This document shows positions 18,388-26,731 of a DNA stretch of 64,000 nt, piece after piece. The position numbers and the translations under genes were made by a program. The DNA comes from Stieleria neptunia (lineage in GTDB: Bacteria; Planctomycetota; Planctomycetia; Pirellulales; Pirellulaceae), in the NCBI RefSeq assembly GCF_007754155.1, contig NZ_CP037423.1, forward strand, positions 2,108,001 to 2,172,000, read 5' to 3'. Under the pieces are notes generated by a model. It saw only the letters and a program-made list of their open reading frames with translations, did not search any database and was not told where the DNA came from. Within the stretch, counting starts at the first letter, position 1; each line of letters begins with the position of its first letter.

Positions 18388-18508
18388 TGTGAAGCATTTT
18401 TTAGCGGCAGGGCGCAAGCCCTCCGGTGTGTTGGCAGAGAGGAAGAACCGGAGGGCTCGCGCCCTGCCGCTAAAACCTCTCGCAACACAGGGGGAAATTG
18501 CTTCACAG
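18388..18508. repeat. Long hairpin, family D repeat, just ahead of a gene start
   Basis: Outer arms CTGTGAAGCA and TGCTTCACAG pair. Inside, TTTTAGCGGCAGGGCG... pairs with ...CGCCCTGCCGCTAAAA and AGCCCTCCGGT with ACCGGAGGGCT. It shares the GGCAGGGCGC...CCCTCCGGT core with repeats at 12692, 58112 and 60112. It lies 12 bp before the GTG chosen for the next gene, or inside that gene if translation starts further upstream. Confidence 0.8.
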
Positions 18509-18519
18509 CGTTCGTCGCC

Positions 18520-20943
18520 GTGGTGCGGGCTGTAGTGCTGGCCCTGGGCCTCGCCGCCGCGTTGGCGACCTCCGCCACGGCCCAGTTCAGCGTTCCAGGC
18601 CCCCTGTCCACGCATCAAGTGGTGCTCCCCTACGCGGCCAACCCGACCGCCGGCGGCAGTGGGTTCGCCGGCGGCAGCGGGTTCACAGCGACGATTGAAG
18701 TGAGCAATCTGATGGGCGTCGGTTATCTCGGTGTGGACGCCACGCTGACGTCGACGCTGGGGCCGCTGACGGCGAATCGAGAGTTGACGATCCGGTTGAC
18801 ACCGATCGATCGCCATCTGCCTGCCGACCGTGCGATCGCGACGGAGTTTCCGCTGACCTTTCCGCAGGGGCAAACCCAGGTCGTGCTGTCACGATCGTGC
18901 CCGAAGTGGACGATCGGCAACTCCTATCGCATCGAAATCATCGAGGACGGGGCGCCGCTGAAACCCTACACCGCCGAAGTCGGCAGCCCCTTTCCCGGCT
19001 ACGCGGTCCAGTCCCCCGAGACCGTGCTGTCCAACGAACTGATTTGCAATTTTGTCTTGGTCGACACGGTTGCCAAGCCGATCGCCAAACCGGCCGACGC
19101 GATCCCGTTCGATCCGCCGGGGCGGTCGGTGATTTCCGGGCGAAGTCCGTCGATGCAAACCGTGTCGCTGCAGCGGCTGCCGTCGGATTGGCGTCGGTTG
19201 CGTGACATCGATTGCATCGTGATTCAGGGTGACCGACTTCGACAGGTTGACCGACTCGACGCGCCGACGGCGGGGCAAGCCGGTGCAACGGCGACGGCGG
19301 AGCGTCAAGCGATCGAAGCGATCCGCGACTGGGTCTTGATGGGTGGGACGTTAGTCGTGCTGCAAGCCCCCGATGCGACCCAATTGGCTCGGTCGCTGCG
19401 GCTGAAGCTGCTGCAGCAAAAGGCAGAGGACGAAGGGTTCGCCGCGCTGATCACTTCGACCGTCTCGACGATGGACGATTCGTTGAAGCGATTTCGAGAG
19501 GCGCTGTCCCCGGTGTCCGGGCGATCGCAGAACACTCCGCTGCCGGTCGCTCCACGTGTGCTTTCCCTTCCCGTGGGCGATAGCAATTTGATGGGCGATA
19601 GCAATTTGATGGGCGAAAGTGATTCGATCGTCGGAAGCGATGTGATGGTGGTCTTGGGACCGAGCACGCGTGAACGCTTTTCCGAGACACAGCTTGCCGC
19701 GACCGAGAAATGGATCGAAGCGATGGAAGCGCGGATCGGAGCGTTTGATTCGGATTGGAAGCAAGGCTATCGACGGTCCGTCGGCGGTGGTCAGGTGGTG
19801 GGGGTCCCGGCCGAGTCGATCGATTCGCTGCTGGCCTTCGATCTGCTGGAAACGTTGGTCGGGTATCGGTGTTCGCCGATGCTCGCTCGCGGCGTCGATC
19901 CGATGATGGGCGACTTTCGTAGCCGGCGGTGGTTGATTCCGGGCGTCGCCGAACCACCGGTCTACACGTTCATGGGAATTTTGACCCTGTTCGTGTTGCT
20001 GGTCGGGCCGGTCGCCTATCGCTGGACGACGCGAGGCCATCGGTCCCATCTGATGTTTCTGATCGCGCCGGCGCTGGCGTTGGTCACGACTGCCGCGATG
20101 TTCGCTTACAGCATCGTGTCCGACGGGTTCGGAACCACCGTTCGTGTGCGGCAATTGACTTGGATCGACGGGGCCAGCGGCGATGCGATCGAACGGACCC
20201 GGTCGACCCTGTTTTCGGGGATCAGTCCCCGCGCGGGATTGCGATTCGCCGACGACGCCGAAGTGATGGCCTATCCCAATGGCGGCCGGCAGATGTGGCG
20301 GGATCTGCGCAGCGAAGTCGGCGAGGTGCGTTTGCACACCGACGTCGGCGCCGCTGACCAGCGGCTGGACGCCGCGTTTTTGCCGTCGCGCACCCAGACC
20401 CAGTTCGTCACCCATCAAATCCGCCGCGGCGTGGGGACTCTCTCGATCAATGGACTCCGGCCGTTCGACTCCTCCGGCCAAGTCCCCAATGCCCAATCGA
20501 TTGAACTGTCCAGCTCGCTGCCGTTTGAACTCCGCGATCTGGTCGTTTGTTCGCCCGACGGTCGCTATTGGTCCGCCGCCAGAATCGGCGCCGGCGAAAC
20601 CGCTTCGGCCGACTGGATCCCCAAGACCCAAGACGCGTCGAAGTTGTTGGGAAGCCTCTACACCCGGCATCGGCCGATCGGCGCGGTCTCCCAGTCGGGA
20701 CGGTCGCAAGGCACCCGGCGGATCCGCGATCTGGTGCTCTTTGTCAACAAAGAGGTCAGCCGCAACGGGCTGGTCGTGACCGACGGCGTGTTCGAACACT
20801 GGCTCAACGACACCCTCTTCGTGCGTGGGGAATTGCCGCCGGGGATGTTCGTCGGCATCGCATCGCCCAGCCCGGACGTCGTTGCCATCGCGGATGCCGA
20901 GCAGGTCGCCAGCGTCCGCTATGTGCTGGGGACGTTGCCATGA
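18520..20943 (+). CDS. Large exported/membrane auxiliary protein of an ABC-2 export cluster
   Basis: The frame is open from 17584, but a signal peptide starts at GTG 18520 (VVRAVVLALGLAAALATSATA before QFSVPG), giving 807 residues. TTG 18268 and ATG 18343 are alternatives that would place a long hairpin inside the coding region. A beta-rich N-terminal part is followed by a segment like the flat glutamine-amidotransferase-type fold of GldG or DUF4350 proteins (AIRDWVLMGGTLVVLQAP, about residue 270). Two membrane helices occur at about 485-535 (FMGILTLFVLLVGPVAY and IAPALALVTTAAMFAYSI), then a second beta-rich part. The stop overlaps the ATPase start (ATGA). Exact function is unknown. Confidence 0.7.
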   Translation: MVRAVVLALGLAAALATSATAQFSVPGPLSTHQVVLPYAANPTAGGSGFAGGSGFTATIEVSNLMGVGYLGVDATLTSTLGPLTANRELTIRLTPIDRHLPADRAIATEFPLTFPQGQTQVVLSRSCPKWTIGNSYRIEIIEDGAPLKPYTAEVGSPFPGYAVQSPETVLSNELICNFVLVDTVAKPIAKPADAIPFDPPGRSVISGRSPSMQTVSLQRLPSDWRRLRDIDCIVIQGDRLRQVDRLDAPTAGQAGATATAERQAIEAIRDWVLMGGTLVVLQAPDATQLARSLRLKLLQQKAEDEGFAALITSTVSTMDDSLKRFREALSPVSGRSQNTPLPVAPRVLSLPVGDSNLMGDSNLMGESDSIVGSDVMVVLGPSTRERFSETQLAATEKWIEAMEARIGAFDSDWKQGYRRSVGGGQVVGVPAESIDSLLAFDLLETLVGYRCSPMLARGVDPMMGDFRSRRWLIPGVAEPPVYTFMGILTLFVLLVGPVAYRWTTRGHRSHLMFLIAPALALVTTAAMFAYSIVSDGFGTTVRVRQLTWIDGASGDAIERTRSTLFSGISPRAGLRFADDAEVMAYPNGGRQMWRDLRSEVGEVRLHTDVGAADQRLDAAFLPSRTQTQFVTHQIRRGVGTLSINGLRPFDSSGQVPNAQSIELSSSLPFELRDLVVCSPDGRYWSAARIGAGETASADWIPKTQDASKLLGSLYTRHRPIGAVSQSGRSQGTRRIRDLVLFVNKEVSRNGLVVTDGVFEHWLNDTLFVRGELPPGMFVGIASPSPDVVAIADAEQVASVRYVLGTLP

Positions 20944-22037
20944 GTTTCACCGACCAGGGGCCCGACGACCGCGGCGCCGCAGCCGGCCCGGCCGGCGAAT
21001 CGACAGTCGGCGAACCGACAGTCGGCGAATCGGGGACACCGCGCGGGGGTGCCGAGACGACCGTCGGCCAACGCGTCGGTGTTCACACGGATGGGGCCGA
21101 GTGCATCGAGCTGCGTCGACTGCATCGTTTCTTCGGCGACACCCGGGCGGTCAACGACGTCACCTTTAGCGTCGGTCGCGGCCAGGTGTTCGGCTTCATC
21201 GGCCCCAACGGCGCCGGCAAAACGACCTCGATGCGGATCCTGGCGACGCTGGATTTGCCCAGCTACGGCGACGCCTTCGTCGACGGATTCTCCGTCGTCA
21301 ACGATCCCGAACTGGTGCGCAAGCGATTGGGGTTCATGCCCGACGCCTTCGGCACCTATCGCGATGTGAACTGCCGCGAGTATCTGGATTTTTTCGCCCG
21401 GGCTTACGGTTTGGTGGGGCGTCAGCGGACCCAGCGGCTGCAGTGGGTGCTGGATTTTACCGGCACCGGCGGCATGGCCACCAAACCGATTCGCGGCTTG
21501 AGCAAGGGGATGAAACAGCGTCTGTGCCTCGGCCGCGCACTCGTGCATGACCCCGCCGTGATGATTCTGGACGAGCCCGCCGCGGGGCTGGACCCGCGGG
21601 CCCGCATCGAGCTGCGGCGGATGATTCGTGAACTGGCCGACCGCGGCAAAACGATCCTGATCAGCAGCCACATCCTGACCGAACTGGCCGAAATGTGCGA
21701 CGCGGTGGGGATCATCGAACAGGGCAAACTGCTGGCGACCGGCAGCGTCGACCAGATCCAAAGCGAGACGCAAAACCAATCCGAGCTGACGCTCCGAATC
21801 CTGAATCGCCACGGCGAAATCACCGAGTCGTTGTCGCGTCTGGATGACCACATCGCGATCGACAACGTGATCCTGGACGGCCAATTCGTTCGCTTCGGCT
21901 TTAGCGGAAAACCGGAGGACCAGGCCGCCATCGTGACGCACTTTGTCACGCAAGGATTTCAAGTCGCCGAAGTCACCGCCCATAAGAAAAGTTTGGAAGA
22001 CCTGTTCTTGCAAGTCACCGAGGGGTTGGTTCAGTGA
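20940..22037 (+). CDS. ABC transporter ATP-binding protein (ABC-2/Gld type)
   Basis: 365 residues with about 60 extra, low-complexity N-terminal residues (GESTVGEPTVGESG). Walker A is FIGPNGAGKTTS, the signature is GLSKGMKQRL, Walker B is VMILDEPAAGLDP, and the H-loop is ISSHILTEL. The C-terminal 90 residues match the extension usual in exporters of the CcmA/NatA/GldA kind. The ATG overlaps the stop of the upstream membrane protein by 4 bp; the permease follows after a heptamer array. It energises the transporter formed with the 22233-23822 product. The substrate is unknown. Confidence 0.92.
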   Translation: MSFTDQGPDDRGAAAGPAGESTVGEPTVGESGTPRGGAETTVGQRVGVHTDGAECIELRRLHRFFGDTRAVNDVTFSVGRGQVFGFIGPNGAGKTTSMRILATLDLPSYGDAFVDGFSVVNDPELVRKRLGFMPDAFGTYRDVNCREYLDFFARAYGLVGRQRTQRLQWVLDFTGTGGMATKPIRGLSKGMKQRLCLGRALVHDPAVMILDEPAAGLDPRARIELRRMIRELADRGKTILISSHILTELAEMCDAVGIIEQGKLLATGSVDQIQSETQNQSELTLRILNRHGEITESLSRLDDHIAIDNVILDGQFVRFGFSGKPEDQAAIVTHFVTQGFQVAEVTAHKKSLEDLFLQVTEGLVQ

Positions 22038-22040
22038 GGT

Positions 22041-22166
22041 TTGAGTCTTGAGTCTTGAGTCTTGAGTCTTGAGTCTTGAGTCTTGAGTCTTGAGATTTGA
22101 GATTTGAGATTTGAGATTTGAGATTTGAGATTTGAGATTTGAGATTTGAGATTTGAGATTTGAGAT
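22041..22166. repeat. Tandem heptamer array, 7 x TTGAGTC then 11 x TTGAGAT
   Basis: Eighteen perfect 7-bp units without a break: seven TTGAGTC at 22041-22089 and eleven TTGAGAT at 22090-22166. It starts 3 bp after the ATPase stop and ends 66 bp before the permease ATG, filling most of the intercistronic gap. Period 7 rules out a coding repeat constraint in this orientation. The copy number is probably variable between strains. Confidence 0.95.
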
Positions 22167-22232
22167 TTGCTTCCTGATTTTTCTGCCCCCCATTTTTCTG
22201 CCATTTCCCACTCCTCCTCCCTGAATTTTCCG

Positions 22233-23822
22233 ATGGCGACGATAGAGCACACGATCGAGAGCACGCCTGCCGACTCGGGGGCGGATTGGCTTGGCCGGCT
22301 GGATCGGTGGTGCGAGCGCGTGGGTGATGCGATCAATCCGATCTTGGTCAAGGAGACGCGACAGTCGCTCAAGAGTCGGCAGTTCGTCGTGACGTTTTCC
22401 ATGATCCTGTTTGCGGCGTTGGCGTGGACCATTGCGGGCAGCCTGTCGTTGATGCCACGGATCTACACGACGCCGTCGGCGCCACGGATGATGATCGGCT
22501 ATTACGCGGTGTTGGCGCTGCCGATGATGATGGTCGTGCCGTTGGCGGCGTATCGTTCCTTGGAGAGCGAGATCGACGACGGGACGCTGGAGTTGTTGTC
22601 GATCACCGCCCTGTCTCCCTGGCAGATCGTGATGGGGAAATTGGCAAGTGCTTCGCTGCAGATGGTGCTGTATTTTGTCACCTTGTTTCCCTGTCTGGCC
22701 TACGCGTATTCCTTGCGTGGCGTGGATTTGCCGACGACGCTGCTGATCGTCGCATCGTTGGCGGTGACCGGATTGCTGCTGACGGTGGTCGGATTGTTCT
22801 TTGCGCCGTTGGCGCGCGGTCGGTCCGGACGCGTGGCGACGATGTTGGTCCTGATCTTTATCCTCGTGCTTGCCGAATACGGCATCAGCTCGATGGTCGT
22901 CGGGATGATCCTGTACGGCAATCCGCTCTCGGCGCCGGCGTTGTTGTTCACGGTGCTGGCGACGTTTGCGCTGTCGGGATCGTTGGGGCATTTGTTGTTG
23001 ACCGCCACGGCGGCTCAATTGACACCGGAAACGGAGAACCGTTCCACGTCGCTGCGTCTGTCGCTGCTCGTGCTGACGACGATCTGCGTCGCCACGATTG
23101 CCGCGGCCATGCTCGTGCTGGGCGATGACGGACTGCCGGTCTACATCGGCGGATTGTTCGTGATCGCCGGACTGTGGACCTTCTGCGGTGCGTTGATGGT
23201 GGGTGAGCGTTCGACCATCACACCGCGTATCCGACGAGAATTGCCGAGCAGTTTTCTGGGGCGATTGTGTTTGACCTGGCTGACACCGGGGCCGACGACC
23301 GGACTGGTCTTCGCCATCATCGGAATCTCGATTCTGGCGTCGATCCAATATGTGTCGTTGGACTGGGTGCTTCGAACGGCCAACGTCGGCGGTTCGATGC
23401 GGCGTCAGTTGCGACTGCTGTTGGGGGTGCCGGCGATTCTGTACCCGGCGTATCTGATCAGTTTTCTGGTTGCCGTTCGAGTGGTCATGTTCGCGGTCCG
23501 ATTGCGCAACAATCCCCGCGTCGAAATCGGCTTGGCCGCCTTGATTGTCGTTGCCGTGATGGCCGCGCTGGTCCCGTATTCGTTGCAACTGCACTACAAC
23601 GACTATCAACCGCTTACCTACGATTCGACCTGGCAGGTCACCAATTGGGCATTCACGATGGCGACGGCGGTGGAGCGAAGGCTACCGCCGGGCGTTGTCG
23701 GGCAGATCGTCGGCGCCGCCGTTTGCCTGTCGTTGCTTTCGTTTTTTGCCGCATGGCAGACGACGCGTCCACGCCGCATCGCCACGCCACAGCGGGTTCA
23801 GGAAGAGCTCAGCCGCCGCTAA
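22233..23822 (+). CDS. ABC-2 type transporter permease
   Basis: 529 residues from ATG 22233; an upstream in-frame TTG at 22167 would start inside the heptamer array and is unlikely. The N-terminus is cytoplasmic (DRWCERVGDAINPILVKETR, a phrase seen in ABC-2 permeases near Gld-type ATPases), followed by about 12 hydrophobic helices grouped in two halves. In the first half is YRSLESEIDDGTLELLSIT, typical of ABC-2 permeases. It forms the membrane channel for the ATPase encoded upstream. The last 14 bp overlap the 3' end of the convergent sensor kinase gene. Confidence 0.88.
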   Translation: MATIEHTIESTPADSGADWLGRLDRWCERVGDAINPILVKETRQSLKSRQFVVTFSMILFAALAWTIAGSLSLMPRIYTTPSAPRMMIGYYAVLALPMMMVVPLAAYRSLESEIDDGTLELLSITALSPWQIVMGKLASASLQMVLYFVTLFPCLAYAYSLRGVDLPTTLLIVASLAVTGLLLTVVGLFFAPLARGRSGRVATMLVLIFILVLAEYGISSMVVGMILYGNPLSAPALLFTVLATFALSGSLGHLLLTATAAQLTPETENRSTSLRLSLLVLTTICVATIAAAMLVLGDDGLPVYIGGLFVIAGLWTFCGALMVGERSTITPRIRRELPSSFLGRLCLTWLTPGPTTGLVFAIIGISILASIQYVSLDWVLRTANVGGSMRRQLRLLLGVPAILYPAYLISFLVAVRVVMFAVRLRNNPRVEIGLAALIVVAVMAALVPYSLQLHYNDYQPLTYDSTWQVTNWAFTMATAVERRLPPGVVGQIVGAAVCLSLLSFFAAWQTTRPRRIATPQRVQEELSRR

Positions 23823-26715
23823 CGGGGTCGGCTTGCAATGCGTCTGGCCTGCAGCGCGGCGCCGGGCAGACTTGCCGCAAGCTGTGTTGCAGATCGGCCA
23901 ATTGAAACGGCTTGGACAAACTCGCATCGGGCTTCCTGCCGGAGACCTGTTTGAGTTTTTCGATCTCGATCAACAGGCCGCTGCAAACGATGATCGGCAG
24001 GTCCGGGCAAATCGACTTGAGTTGTCGAAAGGTTTCCGCCCCGGAGAGATCGGGCATCATCAAGTCCAAGATGACCACGTCAAAGGCCTCCCCCCGCTGG
24101 ACCCTCGCGATCGCCTCGCGGCCTCTGGAAACATCCGTCACGCGGTGGCCGATCGCTTCGAGACTCAACTTGGCCACGCGACGCACCTCGTCGTCATCGT
24201 CAACCAGCAAGATCGCCCGCTCGACATCGTCGATGCGGAGCAACGCGACACGTTCGACAGGCTCTTCGGTGGGTGTGGGAAAACGGGTCGCGGTTGGATT
24301 CAGGGGCGTGGTGGCGTCACGCTGTGTCTCGACCGCCGCCGCAGCCGCCGCAGCCGCAGCAGCCGGCGCAGCAGCAGCCGCAGCCGGCGCCTCCGCCGCA
24401 GCCGGCAACAGGATCGTGAAGACACTCCCCTGGCCCCGCTCGCTTTGGCAATCAATCGATCCGCCGTGTTGGTTGATCACGCCATAAGAAAGTGCCAGCC
24501 CCAATCCGGTGCCTTCACCGACTTTCTTGGTGGTGAAGAACGGCTCGAAGACACGGGCCCGGGTTTCGTGGTCCATACCGTGGCCATCATCGCGCACTCG
24601 GGCACGTGCATACTCCGCCCCCTCGGCGTCGACGAAGCGATCGGTCTGCAAGACGATCGTTCCGGTTTGCCGGCCCAAGGCGTCGTGCGCATTGAACAAA
24701 AGATTCAGCAACACCTGCTCCAATTGAGCATGGTCAAACCGACACGGTGGCAGCCGCGGGCTCAATTGCATGGTCACGACCACGTCGGGTGACAGCGACG
24801 TCTTGGCCAGCAACACCGCCTCTTCGACGACCTCATTGAGATGACCGACTTGCAAGTCAAGATTGGTCTGGCGGGTGAAGCCGAGCAGCGAGCGGACCAG
24901 CTTGGTCGCCTGTGCGGTGCAGCGGCGGGCGGACGCCAGACAGTGTCCGGGCTGGTCTTCGTCACGGGATCCCCCGATGTCGATCAATTCCAAGTTCGAT
25001 GCGATCGCGGCGAGCAGGTTGTTGAAATCGTGTGCGACGCCGCCGGCGAGTCGACCGAGCGCGTCCATTTTCTGACTCTCCATCAACTGAGACTCCAGCC
25101 GTCGGTTGGTTCGCACCGTCCGCTGCAACCTCAGCCACAGCGTGGCAAAGCAGAGCATGCCCACCATCCCCACGACCGCGATCAACGCCAGTGCCGAGAT
25201 CCCTGCCGAACGTGACAATTGCCACCAACGCGAAAGGACCTGCACTCCACCGGTCCCCTCGAGTTCGACGATGAACTCGGGGGAAAAATCTTGCTCCAGC
25301 TCGGTGATCCCGGGCGGCGCCGCGGAAACCATTCCCGTGACCGCGACACGACGCACGTTCTCCAACGACAGATCCTGCCAGGTCGCATCGTCAACCTTCA
25401 GGGTCGCCGCGAATTCCGTCTCGCCGTCACGGAGCATGATGATTCGCTCGTCGTCCTGGCTGAGTGAAAAGATGAAATCGGCTTCGATCGTCGCACGGTA
25501 GGGAAGCAGCGACAGTTCAACGGATTGAGCCTCGTCACGCTGCGGCGGCGGAACGGTCTGAAAGGCCCTGGAGTGAAGCGAGATGGCTTGGAAGGCGTTC
25601 GCCCCCCGGCGGCGCAGTGTCACATCCACCAAGTGCCCCACCGCATCTCCGCGGGCCATCGCGGTGTCGATAAAAATCCCCGTGCCCTCGGATTCAATCA
25701 AGTAGCCTTCGCCCACCGCCACCGATGTGATTTGACCGCTGGTCCGATACAGCCCCCCGACGAGCGAGCCGGCGGTGCGAAGCTGCTCGATCGTCCTGAC
25801 CTCGGTGCCGGCGACCGGATCGGTCTCACCCACTTGCCGAAGGGGCTGCAGCGGGGGATCGAATTCGTTCATCTCCACGACATAACGACTCGGCTGTTTG
25901 TCAGCATCCATCTCGCAGATCAACGTCCCTTCGATCGCCACTTCGCTACCGATCCACCGGGTCCATTCAAAGACGGCGTTCTCTTCGAAGCGGTGAACCA
26001 GAAACGAGGTGTCACCCGACGAGCAGGAAGCGATCCAGAGGTCACCGAAACGTGCGACCTCCTGCACCGTGCCGGTTGTCTTGACCCGATGCGACCAGCG
26101 ACTGCCGAGGGTCAGGTCTTCGATGCGAAACGATTGCGCTTCGACAGGCTCGACGACCTCGGAGACTTCGATCGTTTCGACCTGCACAAAATGGCCGTCC
26201 ACGACCAACCGCCCCACCACACGGATGCGAGTGCCGGGCCGCAGTCGACTGTGACGCTCGAAATGGACGAACGGAACGGACAGGTAGATCGCGCTGTGTT
26301 GATCCCGCACAAACACGGCTCGGTCACGCACGTCCCAGTAGTTGACCCAGACCTCAAAATCGACCGGAACCGTTTCGACGTCCGTTCGCCCATAGTGCCG
26401 TTTTAAATCCAACAGGCTGCCGATGACGTCGCCGGATGAATCGTCGATCTGGCCGCCGACACGATCCTGCGCGGCGACCAGGCCCTGCGCGGCGGCCAGC
26501 CCCTGCTCGGCGGCCAGTCCCTGCTCGGCGGCCAGTCCCTGCTCGGCGGCCAGTCCCTGCTCGGCGGCCAGTCCCTGCTCGGCGGCCAGTCCCTGCTCGG
26601 CGGCCAGTCCCTGCTCGGCGGCCAGTCCCTGCTCGGCGGCGAAAATCGCCATCGCCAGACACGTCACCGTCAAGGTGCCGAACAAAACGGGTCGATCCAT
26701 CGGTGCGGACGGCAT
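23809..26715 (-). CDS. Hybrid sensor histidine kinase with C-terminal receiver domain
   Basis: 968 residues from ATG 26715 (ATG 26700 is also possible). After the signal peptide come eight perfect AAEQGL hexapeptides (about residues 25-73). The large extracytoplasmic part (about 80-500) is beta-rich and contains repeated OB-like segments. A membrane helix (ALALIAVVGMVGMLCFATLWL, about 510-530) precedes the kinase core: the H-box GGVAHDFNNLL with His562, the N-box LLNLLFNAHDAL and the G-box GTGLGLALSYG. A poly-Ala linker leads to a receiver with phospho-acceptor Asp884 (VVILDLMMPD) and Lys in LSKPF. No separate output regulator lies nearby. It starts 16 bp after the Gfo/Idh/MocA gene ends, so the two may be co-transcribed. 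Confidence 0.92.
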   Translation of the reverse strand: MPSAPMDRPVLFGTLTVTCLAMAIFAAEQGLAAEQGLAAEQGLAAEQGLAAEQGLAAEQGLAAEQGLAAEQGLAAAQGLVAAQDRVGGQIDDSSGDVIGSLLDLKRHYGRTDVETVPVDFEVWVNYWDVRDRAVFVRDQHSAIYLSVPFVHFERHSRLRPGTRIRVVGRLVVDGHFVQVETIEVSEVVEPVEAQSFRIEDLTLGSRWSHRVKTTGTVQEVARFGDLWIASCSSGDTSFLVHRFEENAVFEWTRWIGSEVAIEGTLICEMDADKQPSRYVVEMNEFDPPLQPLRQVGETDPVAGTEVRTIEQLRTAGSLVGGLYRTSGQITSVAVGEGYLIESEGTGIFIDTAMARGDAVGHLVDVTLRRRGANAFQAISLHSRAFQTVPPPQRDEAQSVELSLLPYRATIEADFIFSLSQDDERIIMLRDGETEFAATLKVDDATWQDLSLENVRRVAVTGMVSAAPPGITELEQDFSPEFIVELEGTGGVQVLSRWWQLSRSAGISALALIAVVGMVGMLCFATLWLRLQRTVRTNRRLESQLMESQKMDALGRLAGGVAHDFNNLLAAIASNLELIDIGGSRDEDQPGHCLASARRCTAQATKLVRSLLGFTRQTNLDLQVGHLNEVVEEAVLLAKTSLSPDVVVTMQLSPRLPPCRFDHAQLEQVLLNLLFNAHDALGRQTGTIVLQTDRFVDAEGAEYARARVRDDGHGMDHETRARVFEPFFTTKKVGEGTGLGLALSYGVINQHGGSIDCQSERGQGSVFTILLPAAAEAPAAAAAAPAAAAAAAAAAVETQRDATTPLNPTATRFPTPTEEPVERVALLRIDDVERAILLVDDDDEVRRVAKLSLEAIGHRVTDVSRGREAIARVQRGEAFDVVILDLMMPDLSGAETFRQLKSICPDLPIIVCSGLLIEIEKLKQVSGRKPDASLSKPFQLADLQHSLRQVCPAPRCRPDALQADPVSGG
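26491..26640. repeat. In-frame 18-bp tandem repeat inside the sensor kinase gene
   Basis: About eight perfect copies of GGCGGCCAGTCCCTGCTC, flanked on one side by degenerate copies (AAAQGL, VAAQDR in protein). It codes for the AAEQGL array just after the signal peptide. As the unit is a multiple of three, slippage changes protein length, not frame. Confidence 0.95.
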
Positions 26716-26731
26716 GGCAGGCAAGTCCCGG

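Noticed and set aside
17584..18519. N-terminal extension of the 18520-20943 gene
   Set aside because: It overlaps the small membrane protein gene in another frame and contains a repeat hairpin; the signal peptide begins only at 18520.
22041..22166. Heptamer array as a possible CRISPR
   Set aside because: Units are contiguous without spacers and are only 7 bp long; no cas gene is near.
20919..23609. Long minus-strand frame of about 896 codons
   Set aside because: It is antisense to the ABC ATPase and permease genes and rich in Gln/Arg/His in the manner of GC-rich shadow frames; no domain is visible.
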